Part shown: in pieces, positions 15,934-23,770 of the stretch
Position numbering within the stretch: position 1 is the stretch's first letter
Layout of the letters: the number at the start of each line of letters is the position of its first letter
IMG/VR virus record: IMGVR_UViG_3300030104_007214
Location: 1 to 23,786 of that record
Strand: one strand, 5' to 3'
Source of the DNA: a virus
Length of the DNA stretch: 23,786 nt
Program-made: the position numbers and the translations under genes
Notes under the pieces: model-generated
Seen by the model: the letters and a program-made list of their open reading frames with translations, nothing else
The model's database searches: none
What the model was told of the DNA's origin: nothing

Positions 15934-16329
15934 ATGAAAGTTAATGGATTTGATATAGACGGTGTAATTCATTTAGGAAATGGAGTATGTGGAGTAAGAC
16001 CTGGACCAAATGATGTAATAATAACTGGCAGAAGTTATGAAGAAGAACCAGAAACAAAGGCTTTTCTACATAAACATGGCATAACAAATCATGTTTATTT
16101 TAATCCTTTACCATTTGAACAAAAATCAAGAGAAAGTTCTGGAGCACATAAAGCTAAAACACTATCATTCTTAAAACATGAAGAAGGAATAGAAGTTCAG
16201 TTTTTCTTTGAAGATGATATAATTCAAAAAGAAGAAATAGAGGAGGCTTGGAACGGAAAGGTTATACACGTGTCTCATGATTTTACTGAAAAAGAAAATG
16301 TAAGGCACTTGGAGGATTTAGATGGATAA
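15934..16329 (+). CDS. HAD-superfamily phosphatase-like protein
   Basis: A 131-residue protein with the four HAD motifs. Motif I is GFDIDGVI (nucleophile D7, acid D9), motif II is IITGRS (T31), motif III is probably K73 in AHKAKTL, and motif IV is FFFEDD (D94, D95). It lacks a large cap domain. Small proteins of this kind dephosphorylate small phosphometabolites or DNA/RNA ends. It starts 2 bp after the inositol-phosphate synthase and overlaps the next gene by 8 nt. It is thus placed to dephosphorylate inositol 1-phosphate or an intermediate of the next enzyme; this substrate is inferred from position only. Confidence 0.7.
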   Translation: MKVNGFDIDGVIHLGNGVCGVRPGPNDVIITGRSYEEEPETKAFLHKHGITNHVYFNPLPFEQKSRESSGAHKAKTLSFLKHEEGIEVQFFFEDDIIQKEEIEEAWNGKVIHVSHDFTEKENVRHLEDLDG

Positions 16330-17785
16330 TATTTTAATACAGCTTGGTAGCACTAAAGACAAATTATTACGGAATAGTCTAGACTGGGATGTATTAAAAG
16401 ACTATGAACATTTTGTAAAGATGGTAAATAGAAGAACACTGTTTCAAAAAGGAATAGTTGACTCATACACTCCATCAGATCCAGCATTAGGATTAGAAGT
16501 AGAATATTTTCACCCATCTATAACAGCTGATGATAGAATGGTTTACATAATGGAAAATATTGTCACAATACCAGGGTTAAAATGGCAAAATGTTATTGGT
16601 AATACTATTATATCTCACTTTTATGGAGCAAGAGGTGTACACAATATTTTAACAGGAATAGATGATGATAAAAAAGCCCATATAGATTTTATTAAGTTAG
16701 GAAAGGAACAAATAGAATTTAAGAAGACTGAAATAGTAGGAGAATATACAAAACACCTTAGAGAATTAGCAGTACAGGCAAAATTAAATAAGCAAAAAGT
16801 ATGGGGTACAACTGAATTACATACAAGTATTCAGACTGCAGGCAGAAGATTTGTAAATGAGTGGTATTTAGGAAATGCTAGACATGATGATAAGGGTACA
16901 TGGTCAAATGTTTCTGAGTGGATTGCATCTTGGACACATTTGCCTTCTAGATATAATCCTAATAAGACAGTTATGCAAGGAATGAGAGAAGCAAAGGATT
17001 TAAGTGAAGGTTTTGCATATTTGACTGGTGAAAACATGATTGGAGATTATTATGGCTATCACTGCTCTACTTCTAATTCAGTAAATCCTAAATTAAATTT
17101 TAGTCATGACTCTAAATTTGTTGCTCCAGGACCAGGTGCAGTAGAAACTTTAGAACTTATGTTTCCAAATTTATCTAAAAAAGATGTACCTTTAGGCGAA
17201 CGTGTTGTTTGGATAAGGGAAAATCAAAAAGAAATATTGGATATAGAGTTTCACAAAGAGTTGTGGAATTATACTTCTACAAATGGCATAAAAATATTTG
17301 AAGATGAACAAAATGAGCTAAAATCTTATGGTACAGAGGTTAGTCTTTGCCAATATTCTGTTTACTGTAGACTTAAAAACAATCCTCACTTAATTAAAAA
17401 TAGAAAGGTTGCAAGAAGTACACCAAAACCTGTGAAGAAGGTATTGACTGAAAATATTGAAATGGAAGAGGTTCTTGTAGGAGAAACTTGCAAAGTAAAA
17501 ATGGTTAAAGAAGAAAAACCTTCTTCTAAAATAGTTAAAAAAATAAGTAAGGCAAAAACAAAAAAGATAACTCTTAACCAGTCTGGTGTTGACCTAATAA
17601 CAAGAATAATGAAGTCTTTAGGAGGAAAAGGTGTATCACACCAACAAGTATTAAAAGTAATAATTTCAGAAGGAGGTCATGGGCTTAGGCTAGATAGTAA
17701 TTGGAAAGAAAGTTGGGCTATAATGCAAGAAATGGTTAAGGCTGGAATGTTAGAAAAAGAAGGCTCTTCTTACGACTTAAAATAA
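16322..17785 (+). CDS. 5-hmdU DNA kinase / alpha-glutamyl-putrescinyl-thymine pyrophosphorylase-like protein with C-terminal winged helix
   Basis: A 487-residue protein. The N-terminal 300 residues follow the helical pattern of the HMUDK/aGPT-Pplase families described for phage base hypermodification: an early helix with VNRR (35-38), TPSDPAL (50-56) in place of PWTxDPIL, ITADDRM (67-73) in place of the NxxRxxDR block, SEGFAYL (228-234) in place of GFGxFMA, and a clear SKFVAPGPGAVETLELMF (264-281), equivalent to the PGPGxxRGL motif. A lysine-rich linker (about 365-415) leads to a helical C-terminal region (TLNQSGVDLITRIMKSLG to MLEKEGSSYDLK) that looks like a winged helix. The family modifies 5-hydroxymethylpyrimidines in DNA by phosphorylation or by displacing pyrophosphate with a nucleophile. 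GGAGG at 16311-16315 sets the start. The match is by motif order, not by search; the activity is inferred. Confidence 0.6.
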   Translation: MDNILIQLGSTKDKLLRNSLDWDVLKDYEHFVKMVNRRTLFQKGIVDSYTPSDPALGLEVEYFHPSITADDRMVYIMENIVTIPGLKWQNVIGNTIISHFYGARGVHNILTGIDDDKKAHIDFIKLGKEQIEFKKTEIVGEYTKHLRELAVQAKLNKQKVWGTTELHTSIQTAGRRFVNEWYLGNARHDDKGTWSNVSEWIASWTHLPSRYNPNKTVMQGMREAKDLSEGFAYLTGENMIGDYYGYHCSTSNSVNPKLNFSHDSKFVAPGPGAVETLELMFPNLSKKDVPLGERVVWIRENQKEILDIEFHKELWNYTSTNGIKIFEDEQNELKSYGTEVSLCQYSVYCRLKNNPHLIKNRKVARSTPKPVKKVLTENIEMEEVLVGETCKVKMVKEEKPSSKIVKKISKAKTKKITLNQSGVDLITRIMKSLGGKGVSHQQVLKVIISEGGHGLRLDSNWKESWAIMQEMVKAGMLEKEGSSYDLK

Positions 17786-17860
17786 TTGTTAATAACTTTT
17801 CTAAAAATAATCACTCAGAATTTTTTTATTTCAAAAAAAATGATTATATTTACTATATAA
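17786..17860 (+). promoter_or_regulatory. Promoter with upstream boxes for DNA polymerase
   Basis: Aligns almost base for base with 977-1050. It has TTGTTAATAACTTTT (17786-17800), a TCACTCAGAA box and T-run (17811-17827), TTTCAAAAAAAA and the core TATATTTA (17845-17852). The TCAC box starts 34 nt before the core, as at rnh. Unlike rnh, the ATG is 18 nt after the core, giving a short A-rich leader (AAAAAATAAACT). Confidence 0.65.
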
Positions 17861-17870
17861 AAAATAAACT

Positions 17871-20321
17871 ATGGAAAATTTTAAGCTATCACGTATCACG
17901 TCAAAATTTGACAGAGGTATATACAAGATATACCAATTTGGTTATGATGATGAAGGTAATTTTGTCACTAAAGTAGATAACTTTAAGGACTACTTTTATT
18001 ATTCTGCAAAACATATTGACGATATACTAGATATAAAGCAATTTGATTGTACAGATACCACAATATACAATTCTTTGTATGAAGAAGAGGTATATAAGGT
18101 TCACTATACTTCCATAAAAATAAGAAATGAAATATCTAAGAAATACCCAGATAGAATATTTGAATGTGACAAAAGTCCAGAATTTAATTTTATATTGGAT
18201 AAAGGAATAGAATGGTCAAGCCATAGAAATATTATGTATTTTGATATTGAGACTTGGTATGACCCAGAAAATCCAAGAGACAATATGCCCGAAAAGGCAA
18301 AACAACCAATAACCTCTTTACAGTGTTATTTGCCAAGTAAAAATAAATATTTTGTATTTGCATGGCACCCAGAACATACAAAAGACTTTGATGAACCTAA
18401 AATTATAGATAAAGGAGAATATGTCTTCATACTTTCCAATGATGAAGAAAGCATGATATTAGGATTCATCAACATGGTAAATATGATGAAGGTAGATATA
18501 ATTAGCGGATGGTATTCTGCAGGTTATGACCTTCCATATATTGTAAATAGGTGTAGAGTTTTAGGATTACCATACCAAAACCTTTCTCCTATAAAAGACG
18601 TTTATATTAGAAAGCGTGGTGAATATTGGAAAGTAAACATTAAAGGATTAGACCATATTGATATGATGGAAAGTGTACAAGATATGGGATATAATCTACC
18701 AAACTATAAACTAGCAACCGCTGTTAAAGAAATTGTTGGCCAAGAAGGATTGGATAAATTAACAGATGTCACTTGGAAAGATTGGCAAGATAACTTCAAA
18801 GGATTTATTGAGTATGGTATTCGTGATGTTGAAATTCTAAAAGAAATAAATGATAAAATAAATGTCTTTGGTTTATATACAACAATTCAAAGTATTGCTA
18901 ATTTAGATTCTTTAGGATTAGTATTCTATAAGTCAATGATTGTTGATAATTATATACTTAAAGAATTCCATCAAAAACTTATTTTTCCAAAAAGACGACA
19001 CGGCCAAAAACAACAATACGCAGGAGCTATAGTATTTAATCCAACAGAGCCAGGTGCTCATGATGACGTAACTGTAATGGATTACACTTCACTGTATCCA
19101 ACTTCGATAATGTCCTTTAATCTTAGTCCAGAAACATTCATAGCATCAGAAAAAGGATGCAAACAAATAGGAATAAATATAGAAGAAGTAGTACAACAAT
19201 TAAAGGATGACAATATAAACTACATAGATACAGGACACGATGAGAGTTTGTTTGGAGATAGATACCTATTCTATGCACAAGACCATAAATTAGGCTTATT
19301 ACCTTACGTACTTAAAAAACTTTTCTTAAAACGTGTTGAGATAAATAGAGCACTTAAGGCTGGAGAATATAAGGGTGATGAAGTTGTAGCAATGGAAAAA
19401 AGACAGTGGGCTTACAAAATTATATTAAACTCAGCCTATGGTGCAATGGGATTCAGTCAATTTAGACTATACAAACCTGAAGTAGCTGATGCAATTACAT
19501 ATTTTGCAAGACAAGCCTTAAAATTTGCTGTTCTTAAATTTAATGAATATGGCCATAAAACTTTATATGGAGATACGGATTCTATATTTGTTAAGTCTAT
19601 GGGTAAATCAGCTGAACAAATGGAAAATCAATTAGAAATATATAATGAATCTCTAAAAGAAGACCTTGTAAAAAAATATAACACTGGTTTGCAAGACGAA
19701 TATATGATGATGGACCTTAAGTTTGAGTATGATATGGAAAAAATATACTTTGGAGATTCTAAGAAAAGATACTATGGTATTATTAGAGATACAGGTAAAA
19801 AATATATTAGAGGTATGAATATTATTCGTAAAGATACTCCAGAATTTATGAAAGGAGCAATGAATAAAATTGCAGAATTTGCTGTTAGAGAAAAGTTATC
19901 TGTAGACCATTTGATAGCTCTTAGAGATAAATTGGCTTCTGTTAATTACAAAGAAATAGGTATATCGAAATCATTTACTAAAAAGTTTGATGAGTATATT
20001 AAAACTATGCCTCAACACGTAAAAGCATCAGTATGGGCCAATGAAAAGTTAGATACTGCAATTAACAATACTGATAATCCATATCTGTTTTATATAAAGA
20101 GTCACTGCGAAGAAGATATGAAATCAAGAGATAGGCAGACAGCAATATGTCTCAACGAAGAAGACTTAAAACTTATAGAAACAAGAAAAGACATATTCGA
20201 AATAGATTACGAAACATTTTTTAAGAAACAAGTGTTAGACCAGCTTAAAGAATTTAATAAAATAGAAAGTGTCAAAAATATATTGGATGAATATAAAGAA
20301 ATAATCAAAGAAAAAGTATAA
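17871..20321 (+). CDS. 43: Family B DNA polymerase, gp43-like
   Basis: Replicative polymerase with proofreading. The exonuclease domain has Exo I MYFDIETW (D125, E127), Exo II IISGWYSAGYDLPYIVNR and Exo III EYGIRDVEIL. The polymerase domain has motif A DYTSLYPTSI (from D404), motif B KIILNSAYGAMGF, motif C YGDTDSIF (D568, D570) and the KKRYYG block. At 816 aa it is somewhat shorter than T4 gp43 (898) but all catalytic blocks are present. In Exo II the usual Asn after GW is Tyr, a modest change. The C-terminal tail (FFKKQVLDQLKEF ... KEIIKEKV) may bind the sliding clamp by analogy with T4. It has its own promoter, shared in design with rnh. Confidence 0.95.
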   Translation: MENFKLSRITSKFDRGIYKIYQFGYDDEGNFVTKVDNFKDYFYYSAKHIDDILDIKQFDCTDTTIYNSLYEEEVYKVHYTSIKIRNEISKKYPDRIFECDKSPEFNFILDKGIEWSSHRNIMYFDIETWYDPENPRDNMPEKAKQPITSLQCYLPSKNKYFVFAWHPEHTKDFDEPKIIDKGEYVFILSNDEESMILGFINMVNMMKVDIISGWYSAGYDLPYIVNRCRVLGLPYQNLSPIKDVYIRKRGEYWKVNIKGLDHIDMMESVQDMGYNLPNYKLATAVKEIVGQEGLDKLTDVTWKDWQDNFKGFIEYGIRDVEILKEINDKINVFGLYTTIQSIANLDSLGLVFYKSMIVDNYILKEFHQKLIFPKRRHGQKQQYAGAIVFNPTEPGAHDDVTVMDYTSLYPTSIMSFNLSPETFIASEKGCKQIGINIEEVVQQLKDDNINYIDTGHDESLFGDRYLFYAQDHKLGLLPYVLKKLFLKRVEINRALKAGEYKGDEVVAMEKRQWAYKIILNSAYGAMGFSQFRLYKPEVADAITYFARQALKFAVLKFNEYGHKTLYGDTDSIFVKSMGKSAEQMENQLEIYNESLKEDLVKKYNTGLQDEYMMMDLKFEYDMEKIYFGDSKKRYYGIIRDTGKKYIRGMNIIRKDTPEFMKGAMNKIAEFAVREKLSVDHLIALRDKLASVNYKEIGISKSFTKKFDEYIKTMPQHVKASVWANEKLDTAINNTDNPYLFYIKSHCEEDMKSRDRQTAICLNEEDLKLIETRKDIFEIDYETFFKKQVLDQLKEFNKIESVKNILDEYKEIIKEKV

Positions 20322-20337
20322 GATAAAGTATTAGAAT

Positions 20338-20352
20338 TATATTTATATATAG
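20338..20352 (+). promoter_or_regulatory. Promoter core for groES-groEL
   Basis: TATATTTATATATAG with the core box at 20338-20345, just after the polymerase stop. A partial upstream box (AATAATCA, TCA at 20305, 33 nt before the core) lies within the end of the polymerase gene. The leader of about 40 nt ends in a strong GGAGG. Confidence 0.5.
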
Positions 20353-20379
20353 TAAACAGTTATGAACAAAACAATAAAT

Positions 20380-20384
20380 GGAGG
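20380..20384 (+). promoter_or_regulatory. Ribosome binding site that sets the groES start
   Basis: GGAGG with 7 nt before the ATG at 20392. An upstream in-frame ATG at 20362 would add ten residues (MNKTINGGYI) and place this site inside the coding region; the family start favours 20392. Confidence 0.75.
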
Positions 20385-20391
20385 TTATATT

Positions 20392-20685
20392 ATGATTGAA
20401 CCAATCAGAGGAAAAGTAGCAATTAAACCAGTAGATCCAGAAGAAATGACTTCAGGTGGAGTTATTATGCCTGATATTTCTCAAGAAGGAGTTAGCCAAG
20501 GAATAATAGAGGCTGTAGGACCAGCTGACGCAGTAAGTGGACAGTTTCTTGACCCTCAATGTAGAGTAGGAGATTTAGTTGCATATCCTAAAAGAGCAGC
20601 ATATACAATGGAACTAGGAGAAGAAGAGCTTTTGGTTTGTAATGAAAGAGATTTATTTTGTATTATTAAGAGAGGAGATAAATAG
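20392..20685 (+). CDS. groES: GroES co-chaperonin
   Basis: Heptameric lid of the GroEL chamber. The 97-residue length from the chosen ATG equals the usual GroES length. The start MIEPIRGKVAIKPV matches the family's N-terminal strand. The mobile loop is EEMTSGGVIMPD, with the GVIM segment in place of the GroEL-contacting GIVL. A QGIIEAVGP turn, a RVGDLVAYPK segment and the final ERDLFCIIK match the canonical order. It resembles bacterial GroES more than T4 gp31, which is only distantly related to GroES. groEL begins 2 bp after it with AGAGGAG overlapping the stop region. Presumably it caps the phage-encoded GroEL and possibly the host's. Confidence 0.92.
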   Translation: MIEPIRGKVAIKPVDPEEMTSGGVIMPDISQEGVSQGIIEAVGPADAVSGQFLDPQCRVGDLVAYPKRAAYTMELGEEELLVCNERDLFCIIKRGDK

Positions 20686-20687
20686 TT

Positions 20688-22307
20688 ATGGCAAAAGAAC
20701 TAGAATTTAATGAACCTGCTAGAAAGGGAATAAATGCTGGAGTTGAACAATTGGCTCAGGCTGTAAAATCAACATTAGGACCTAGAGGTAGAAATGTTGT
20801 TATTGAAAAAGAATACGGAGAATACCATTCAACAAAGGATGGCGTTACAGTAGCTAAAGAGGTAGAGCTAGAAAACCCTTTAGAAAATGCAGGGGCTCAA
20901 ATAGTAAAAGAGGTTTCTCAACAAACAAATGACGAAGCCGGTGATGGAACAACTACGGCTACAGTGTTAGCTTCTGAAATAATTAGAGAAGGATTTAGAA
21001 AGATAGAATCTGGAGCCCATCCAATTGAATTGAAAAGAGGTATAGATAAAGCAGTAAAATCAGTTGTAAGTTCACTAAGAAATATAAGTAAAGAAATTTC
21101 AACTGAAGACGATATTAAAAATGTTGCAACAATAAGCGCAAATAATGATGAAGAAGTAGGTAATTTAATTTCGCAAGCAATTGAGAAAGTTGGTAGAGAA
21201 GGAGTAGTCACTGTAGAAGAATCTCAAACAGGCGATACAAGATTAGAAGTTGTTGAAGGAATGCAATTTGAATCTAAATATTTATCTCCATATTTTGTGA
21301 CCAATAATAATACAATGCAGGTTGAAATGGAAAACCCATGGATATTATTATACGATAAAAAAATTACTTCTATAAAGGAAATAGTTAAAGTATTAGAAGC
21401 AGCAATCCAAGCAGATCAACAATTACTTATTGTGGCTGAAGACGTGGATGGTGAAGCTCTTGCTGGACTTATTGTAAATAAAATGAGAGGAACTTGTAAG
21501 GTTGCAGCTGTTAAAGCTCCAGGATTTGGTGAAAAGAGAAATCAATATCTAGAAGATATTGCAGCTCTAACAGGAGGAACGGTTGTATCTTATCAAAGAG
21601 GAATGAGACTAGATAAAATAACTAGTGAAGTATTTGGAACAGCATCAACAGTAACCATTGGTAGTAAATATACTACTATAGTAGATGGAGCAGGTACTCA
21701 AGAAGGAATAGAATCTCGTATAAATGCAATAAAATTTGATATAGATAACGCAACTTCTAATTACGATAAAGAACAATGTCAAGAAAGATTAGCTAAACTC
21801 GCAGGCGGAGTTGCTATACTAAGAATAGGTTCTCAATCAGAAATTGAAATGAAAGAAAAGAAAGATAGAGTAGAAGATGCACTAAATGCTACAAGAGCTG
21901 CACTAGATGAAGGTATTGTTCCTGGAGGTGGTATAGCCTTGATGAGATGTTTAGATTTAGACTTATCATTAGAAAATGATGACCAAAAATCAGGCGCAGA
22001 TATAGTACTTAAAGCAGCTAGGGCTCCATTCAAATGTATAATGGAAAATTCAGGATTAAATCCTGAGGTAATTTGGGAAAAGGTAAAGGATTCAGAGCAA
22101 AACAATGGATTTGATGCCAGAAGAGAACAAGTTGTAAATATGTTTGATGCTGGAATTATTGACCCTACTAAAGTGACTAGAGTGGCACTTGAAAAAGCTG
22201 CATCGGTAGCAGGAACACTATTAACAACCGAATGCGTAATAACTAAAAATCCAGAAGAGGCTGGAAAAGAACCATCAATGGCTGGTGGTGGCTTCGGTAT
22301 GATGTAA
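20688..22307 (+). CDS. groEL: GroEL chaperonin, full length
   Basis: ATP-driven folding chamber. At 539 aa it is full length. Visible blocks are [17 protein letters not shown] (28-44), the ATP-site [17 protein letters not shown] with D86, an apical domain containing [16 protein letters not shown] and APGFGEKRN, then [20 protein letters not shown], the intermediate/equatorial return [16 protein letters not shown], and the flexible tail AGGGFGMM, shorter than a full GGM repeat tail. All elements needed for an active ring are present. It is cotranscribed with groES. Carriage of both subunits by a phage is uncommon and may serve folding of capsid or the giant protein. Whether it came from the host lineage cannot be judged by eye. 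Confidence 0.96.
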   Translation: MAKELEFNEPARKGINAGVEQLAQAVKSTLGPRGRNVVIEKEYGEYHSTKDGVTVAKEVELENPLENAGAQIVKEVSQQTNDEAGDGTTTATVLASEIIREGFRKIESGAHPIELKRGIDKAVKSVVSSLRNISKEISTEDDIKNVATISANNDEEVGNLISQAIEKVGREGVVTVEESQTGDTRLEVVEGMQFESKYLSPYFVTNNNTMQVEMENPWILLYDKKITSIKEIVKVLEAAIQADQQLLIVAEDVDGEALAGLIVNKMRGTCKVAAVKAPGFGEKRNQYLEDIAALTGGTVVSYQRGMRLDKITSEVFGTASTVTIGSKYTTIVDGAGTQEGIESRINAIKFDIDNATSNYDKEQCQERLAKLAGGVAILRIGSQSEIEMKEKKDRVEDALNATRAALDEGIVPGGGIALMRCLDLDLSLENDDQKSGADIVLKAARAPFKCIMENSGLNPEVIWEKVKDSEQNNGFDARREQVVNMFDAGIIDPTKVTRVALEKAASVAGTLLTTECVITKNPEEAGKEPSMAGGGFGMM

Positions 22308-22318
22308 GGAGAAACTAA

Positions 22319-22594
22319 ATGAAAGTAGTAAAAGGAAAAGGAAACAATTCAAATAATGAAGATTTCAAAGCAAAGTTATCTCGTAATCTTGAAGGATTAA
22401 AACTAAAAGACTTAGATGACGTGGTATGTTCAGAATGTGGCAATCCAACATTTATACAGGTTCATTTATTAAGAAAAATTTCTGCAGTTATGTCTCCAAA
22501 TGGAAAGGGAGGATTTTTACCGGTTCCAATATTTCAATGCGCAAATTGTGGCCACATAAATGAAGAGCTAATGCCTAGAGAATCTACTGACTAA
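22319..22594 (+). CDS. Zinc-ribbon phage protein
   Basis: A 91-residue protein. A basic, disordered-looking N-terminus (MKVVKGKGNNSNNED) and a short helix precede a four-Cys zinc ribbon: CSECGNPTFIQ, then VHLLRKISAVMSPNGKGG, then FQCANCGHIN. The knuckle pair and the RKISAVMSPNGK middle are typical of a small protein conserved in marine T4-like phages, function unknown; DNA or RNA contact is plausible from the fold. GGAGAA lies 5 nt before the ATG, 11 nt after the groEL stop, so it is in the chaperonin transcript. Confidence 0.75.
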   Translation: MKVVKGKGNNSNNEDFKAKLSRNLEGLKLKDLDDVVCSECGNPTFIQVHLLRKISAVMSPNGKGGFLPVPIFQCANCGHINEELMPRESTD

Positions 22595-22605
22595 AGTGTA
22601 AAAAT

Positions 22606-22800
22606 ATGAGCAAAATAGAAGATGCTGTATGTAAAAAGATACAGGATAGAGCAAGAGTAGGAAAAGAAAAATATGGAGTAACCATGGAAAGGGATGACCT
22701 AAACTTCAAAGAATGGATGACCCACCTCCAAGAAGAGCTCATGGATGCAATAGTTTATATCGAAAAAGTTATTAACAATAAAGATTCTGGTGAAAAATAA
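22606..22800 (+). CDS. MazG-like / all-alpha NTP pyrophosphatase-type small protein
   Basis: A 64-residue protein with ARVGKEKYGVTMERDDL followed by FKEWMTHLQEELMDAIVYIEKV. The EWxxHxxEELxDAxxY helix is a recurrent phage pattern related to MazG-like and dATP/dGTP pyrophosphohydrolase families, in which acidic residues (here E735-type EEL..D) hold Mg and hydrolyse nucleotide triphosphates. At this length only one helical hairpin is present, so it would need to oligomerise or act as a partner. Activity is inferred. Its last codons form the 5' arm of a terminator. Confidence 0.65.
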   Translation: MSKIEDAVCKKIQDRARVGKEKYGVTMERDDLNFKEWMTHLQEELMDAIVYIEKVINNKDSGEK

Positions 22801-22818
22801 ATCACCAGAATTTTTTTA
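22784..22818 (+). terminator. Rho-independent terminator ending the groES-groEL transcript
   Basis: Perfect 10-bp stem ATTCTGGTGA (22784-22793) and TCACCAGAAT (22802-22811), 8-nt loop AAAATAAA, then TTTTTTA. The 5' arm encodes the last residues of the MazG-like protein and the stop codon lies in the loop. The 3' arm is also the TCAC-CAGA box of the next promoter. Confidence 0.85.
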
Positions 22819-22846
22819 TATCGTGTATTTTTATTATATTTAATAT
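22802..22846 (+). promoter_or_regulatory. Promoter for the Cas4-like nuclease
   Basis: TCACCAGAATTTTTTTAT, then TTTTTATTA and the core TATATTTA (22835-22842), 33 nt after the start of the TCAC box. The ATG is 4 nt after the core, as at rnh. A GTTATTAAC palindrome (22768-22776), the inverted form of GTTAATAAC upstream of rnh and pol, lies further upstream inside the preceding gene. Confidence 0.6.
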
Positions 22847-23770
22847 ATGCAATTAAAAACACCATACGACTTTGCTGTCAAAGCAAGAAAGATGGGTAAG
22901 AAAACTATTTCTTATTCCCAGATAAGTACATACACCAATTGTCCTCACCAATGGAAACTTGAAAAAATAGATAAACAATCTAGATTCGAGCCAAACATGT
23001 TTCTTGTATTCGGTACAGCCTTTCATGAAACTTTACAGTTTTATTTAGATACAATGTACAAAGAAACTGCCGTTGCTGCAGACAGGATTGACCTAAATAA
23101 GTTATTAAAGGATAATATGTCTAGCGAATATAAAAAAAGGTTAGAAGAAACAGAAGGCAAACACTTCAGTTGCCAAGAAGAAATGGCAGACTTTTATTCA
23201 GACGGCGTAGCAATATTAGAATGGTTCAAAAAGAAAAGAGGTGCATACTTTTCAAAAAAATATACTGAATTAGTTGGAATAGAGATGCCAATATTTAGTG
23301 AAGTTGAGTATAATAAAAATATAATGTTTATGGGTTTCATGGACCTAGTAATGAAAGAACATGATACGATAAAAATCATAGATATTAAAACTTCATTTAT
23401 GGGGTGGAAAGATAAAAAGAAAAAGAAGGAAGGTAATCAACTAAGGCTATATAAAAAATATTTTGCAGAGCAATATGGAACAGATATAAAAAATATAGAA
23501 GTAGAATATTTTATAGTTAAAAGAAAGCTATACGAAAATTGTGATTTTCCCCAAAAAAGAATACAACAATACAGACCATCAGCTGGCAAGCCTTCTATAA
23601 ATAAGGTTGATAAGTTGTTAAAGGCTTTTGTTGAAAACGTGTTCAATCCTGATGGATCGTATAATAAAGAAGGTGATTATCCAGCTTATAAAAATGATTG
23701 TACATATTGTCCGTTTAAGAAAGAACACGACTTGTGTCCACCAAAAAGTAGAGTATTAAAACCGTGTTAG
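22847..23770 (+). CDS. PD-(D/E)XK nuclease, Cas4/RecB-like with Fe-S cysteines
   Basis: A 307-residue nuclease. The N-terminal block ISYSQISTYTNCPHQWKLEK carries C32, and FGTAFHETL supplies a catalytic His (H60). The nuclease core is FMGFMDLVMKE (D166) and IKIIDIKTS (D179, K181), followed by a GNQLRLYKKYF helix in the position of the family's QxxxY motif. At the C-terminus NDCTYCPFKKEHDLC gives C285, C288 and C297, which with C32 form the four-Cys set that holds a 4Fe-4S cluster in Cas4 and AddB-type enzymes. Expected role: end resection of DNA in recombination-dependent replication or breakdown of host DNA. There is no CRISPR array or cas1/cas2 nearby, so an adaptation role is not supported. 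It starts directly behind its promoter core. Confidence 0.85.
   Translation: MQLKTPYDFAVKARKMGKKTISYSQISTYTNCPHQWKLEKIDKQSRFEPNMFLVFGTAFHETLQFYLDTMYKETAVAADRIDLNKLLKDNMSSEYKKRLEETEGKHFSCQEEMADFYSDGVAILEWFKKKRGAYFSKKYTELVGIEMPIFSEVEYNKNIMFMGFMDLVMKEHDTIKIIDIKTSFMGWKDKKKKKEGNQLRLYKKYFAEQYGTDIKNIEVEYFIVKRKLYENCDFPQKRIQQYRPSAGKPSINKVDKLLKAFVENVFNPDGSYNKEGDYPAYKNDCTYCPFKKEHDLCPPKSRVLKPC

Noticed and set aside
20362-20391. Longer groES start at 20362
   Set aside because: The ten extra residues lack family similarity and include the GGAGG ribosome site; starting at 20392 gives the standard 97-aa protein.
20918-22105. Minus-strand ORFs of about 90-97 codons inside groEL
   Set aside because: Antisense of conserved groEL codons; Ser/Phe/Leu-rich translations typical of antisense frames.
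22847-23770. CRISPR adaptation gene cas4
   Set aside because: No repeats, cas1 or cas2 in the window; this Fe-S nuclease type is common in phages without CRISPR.
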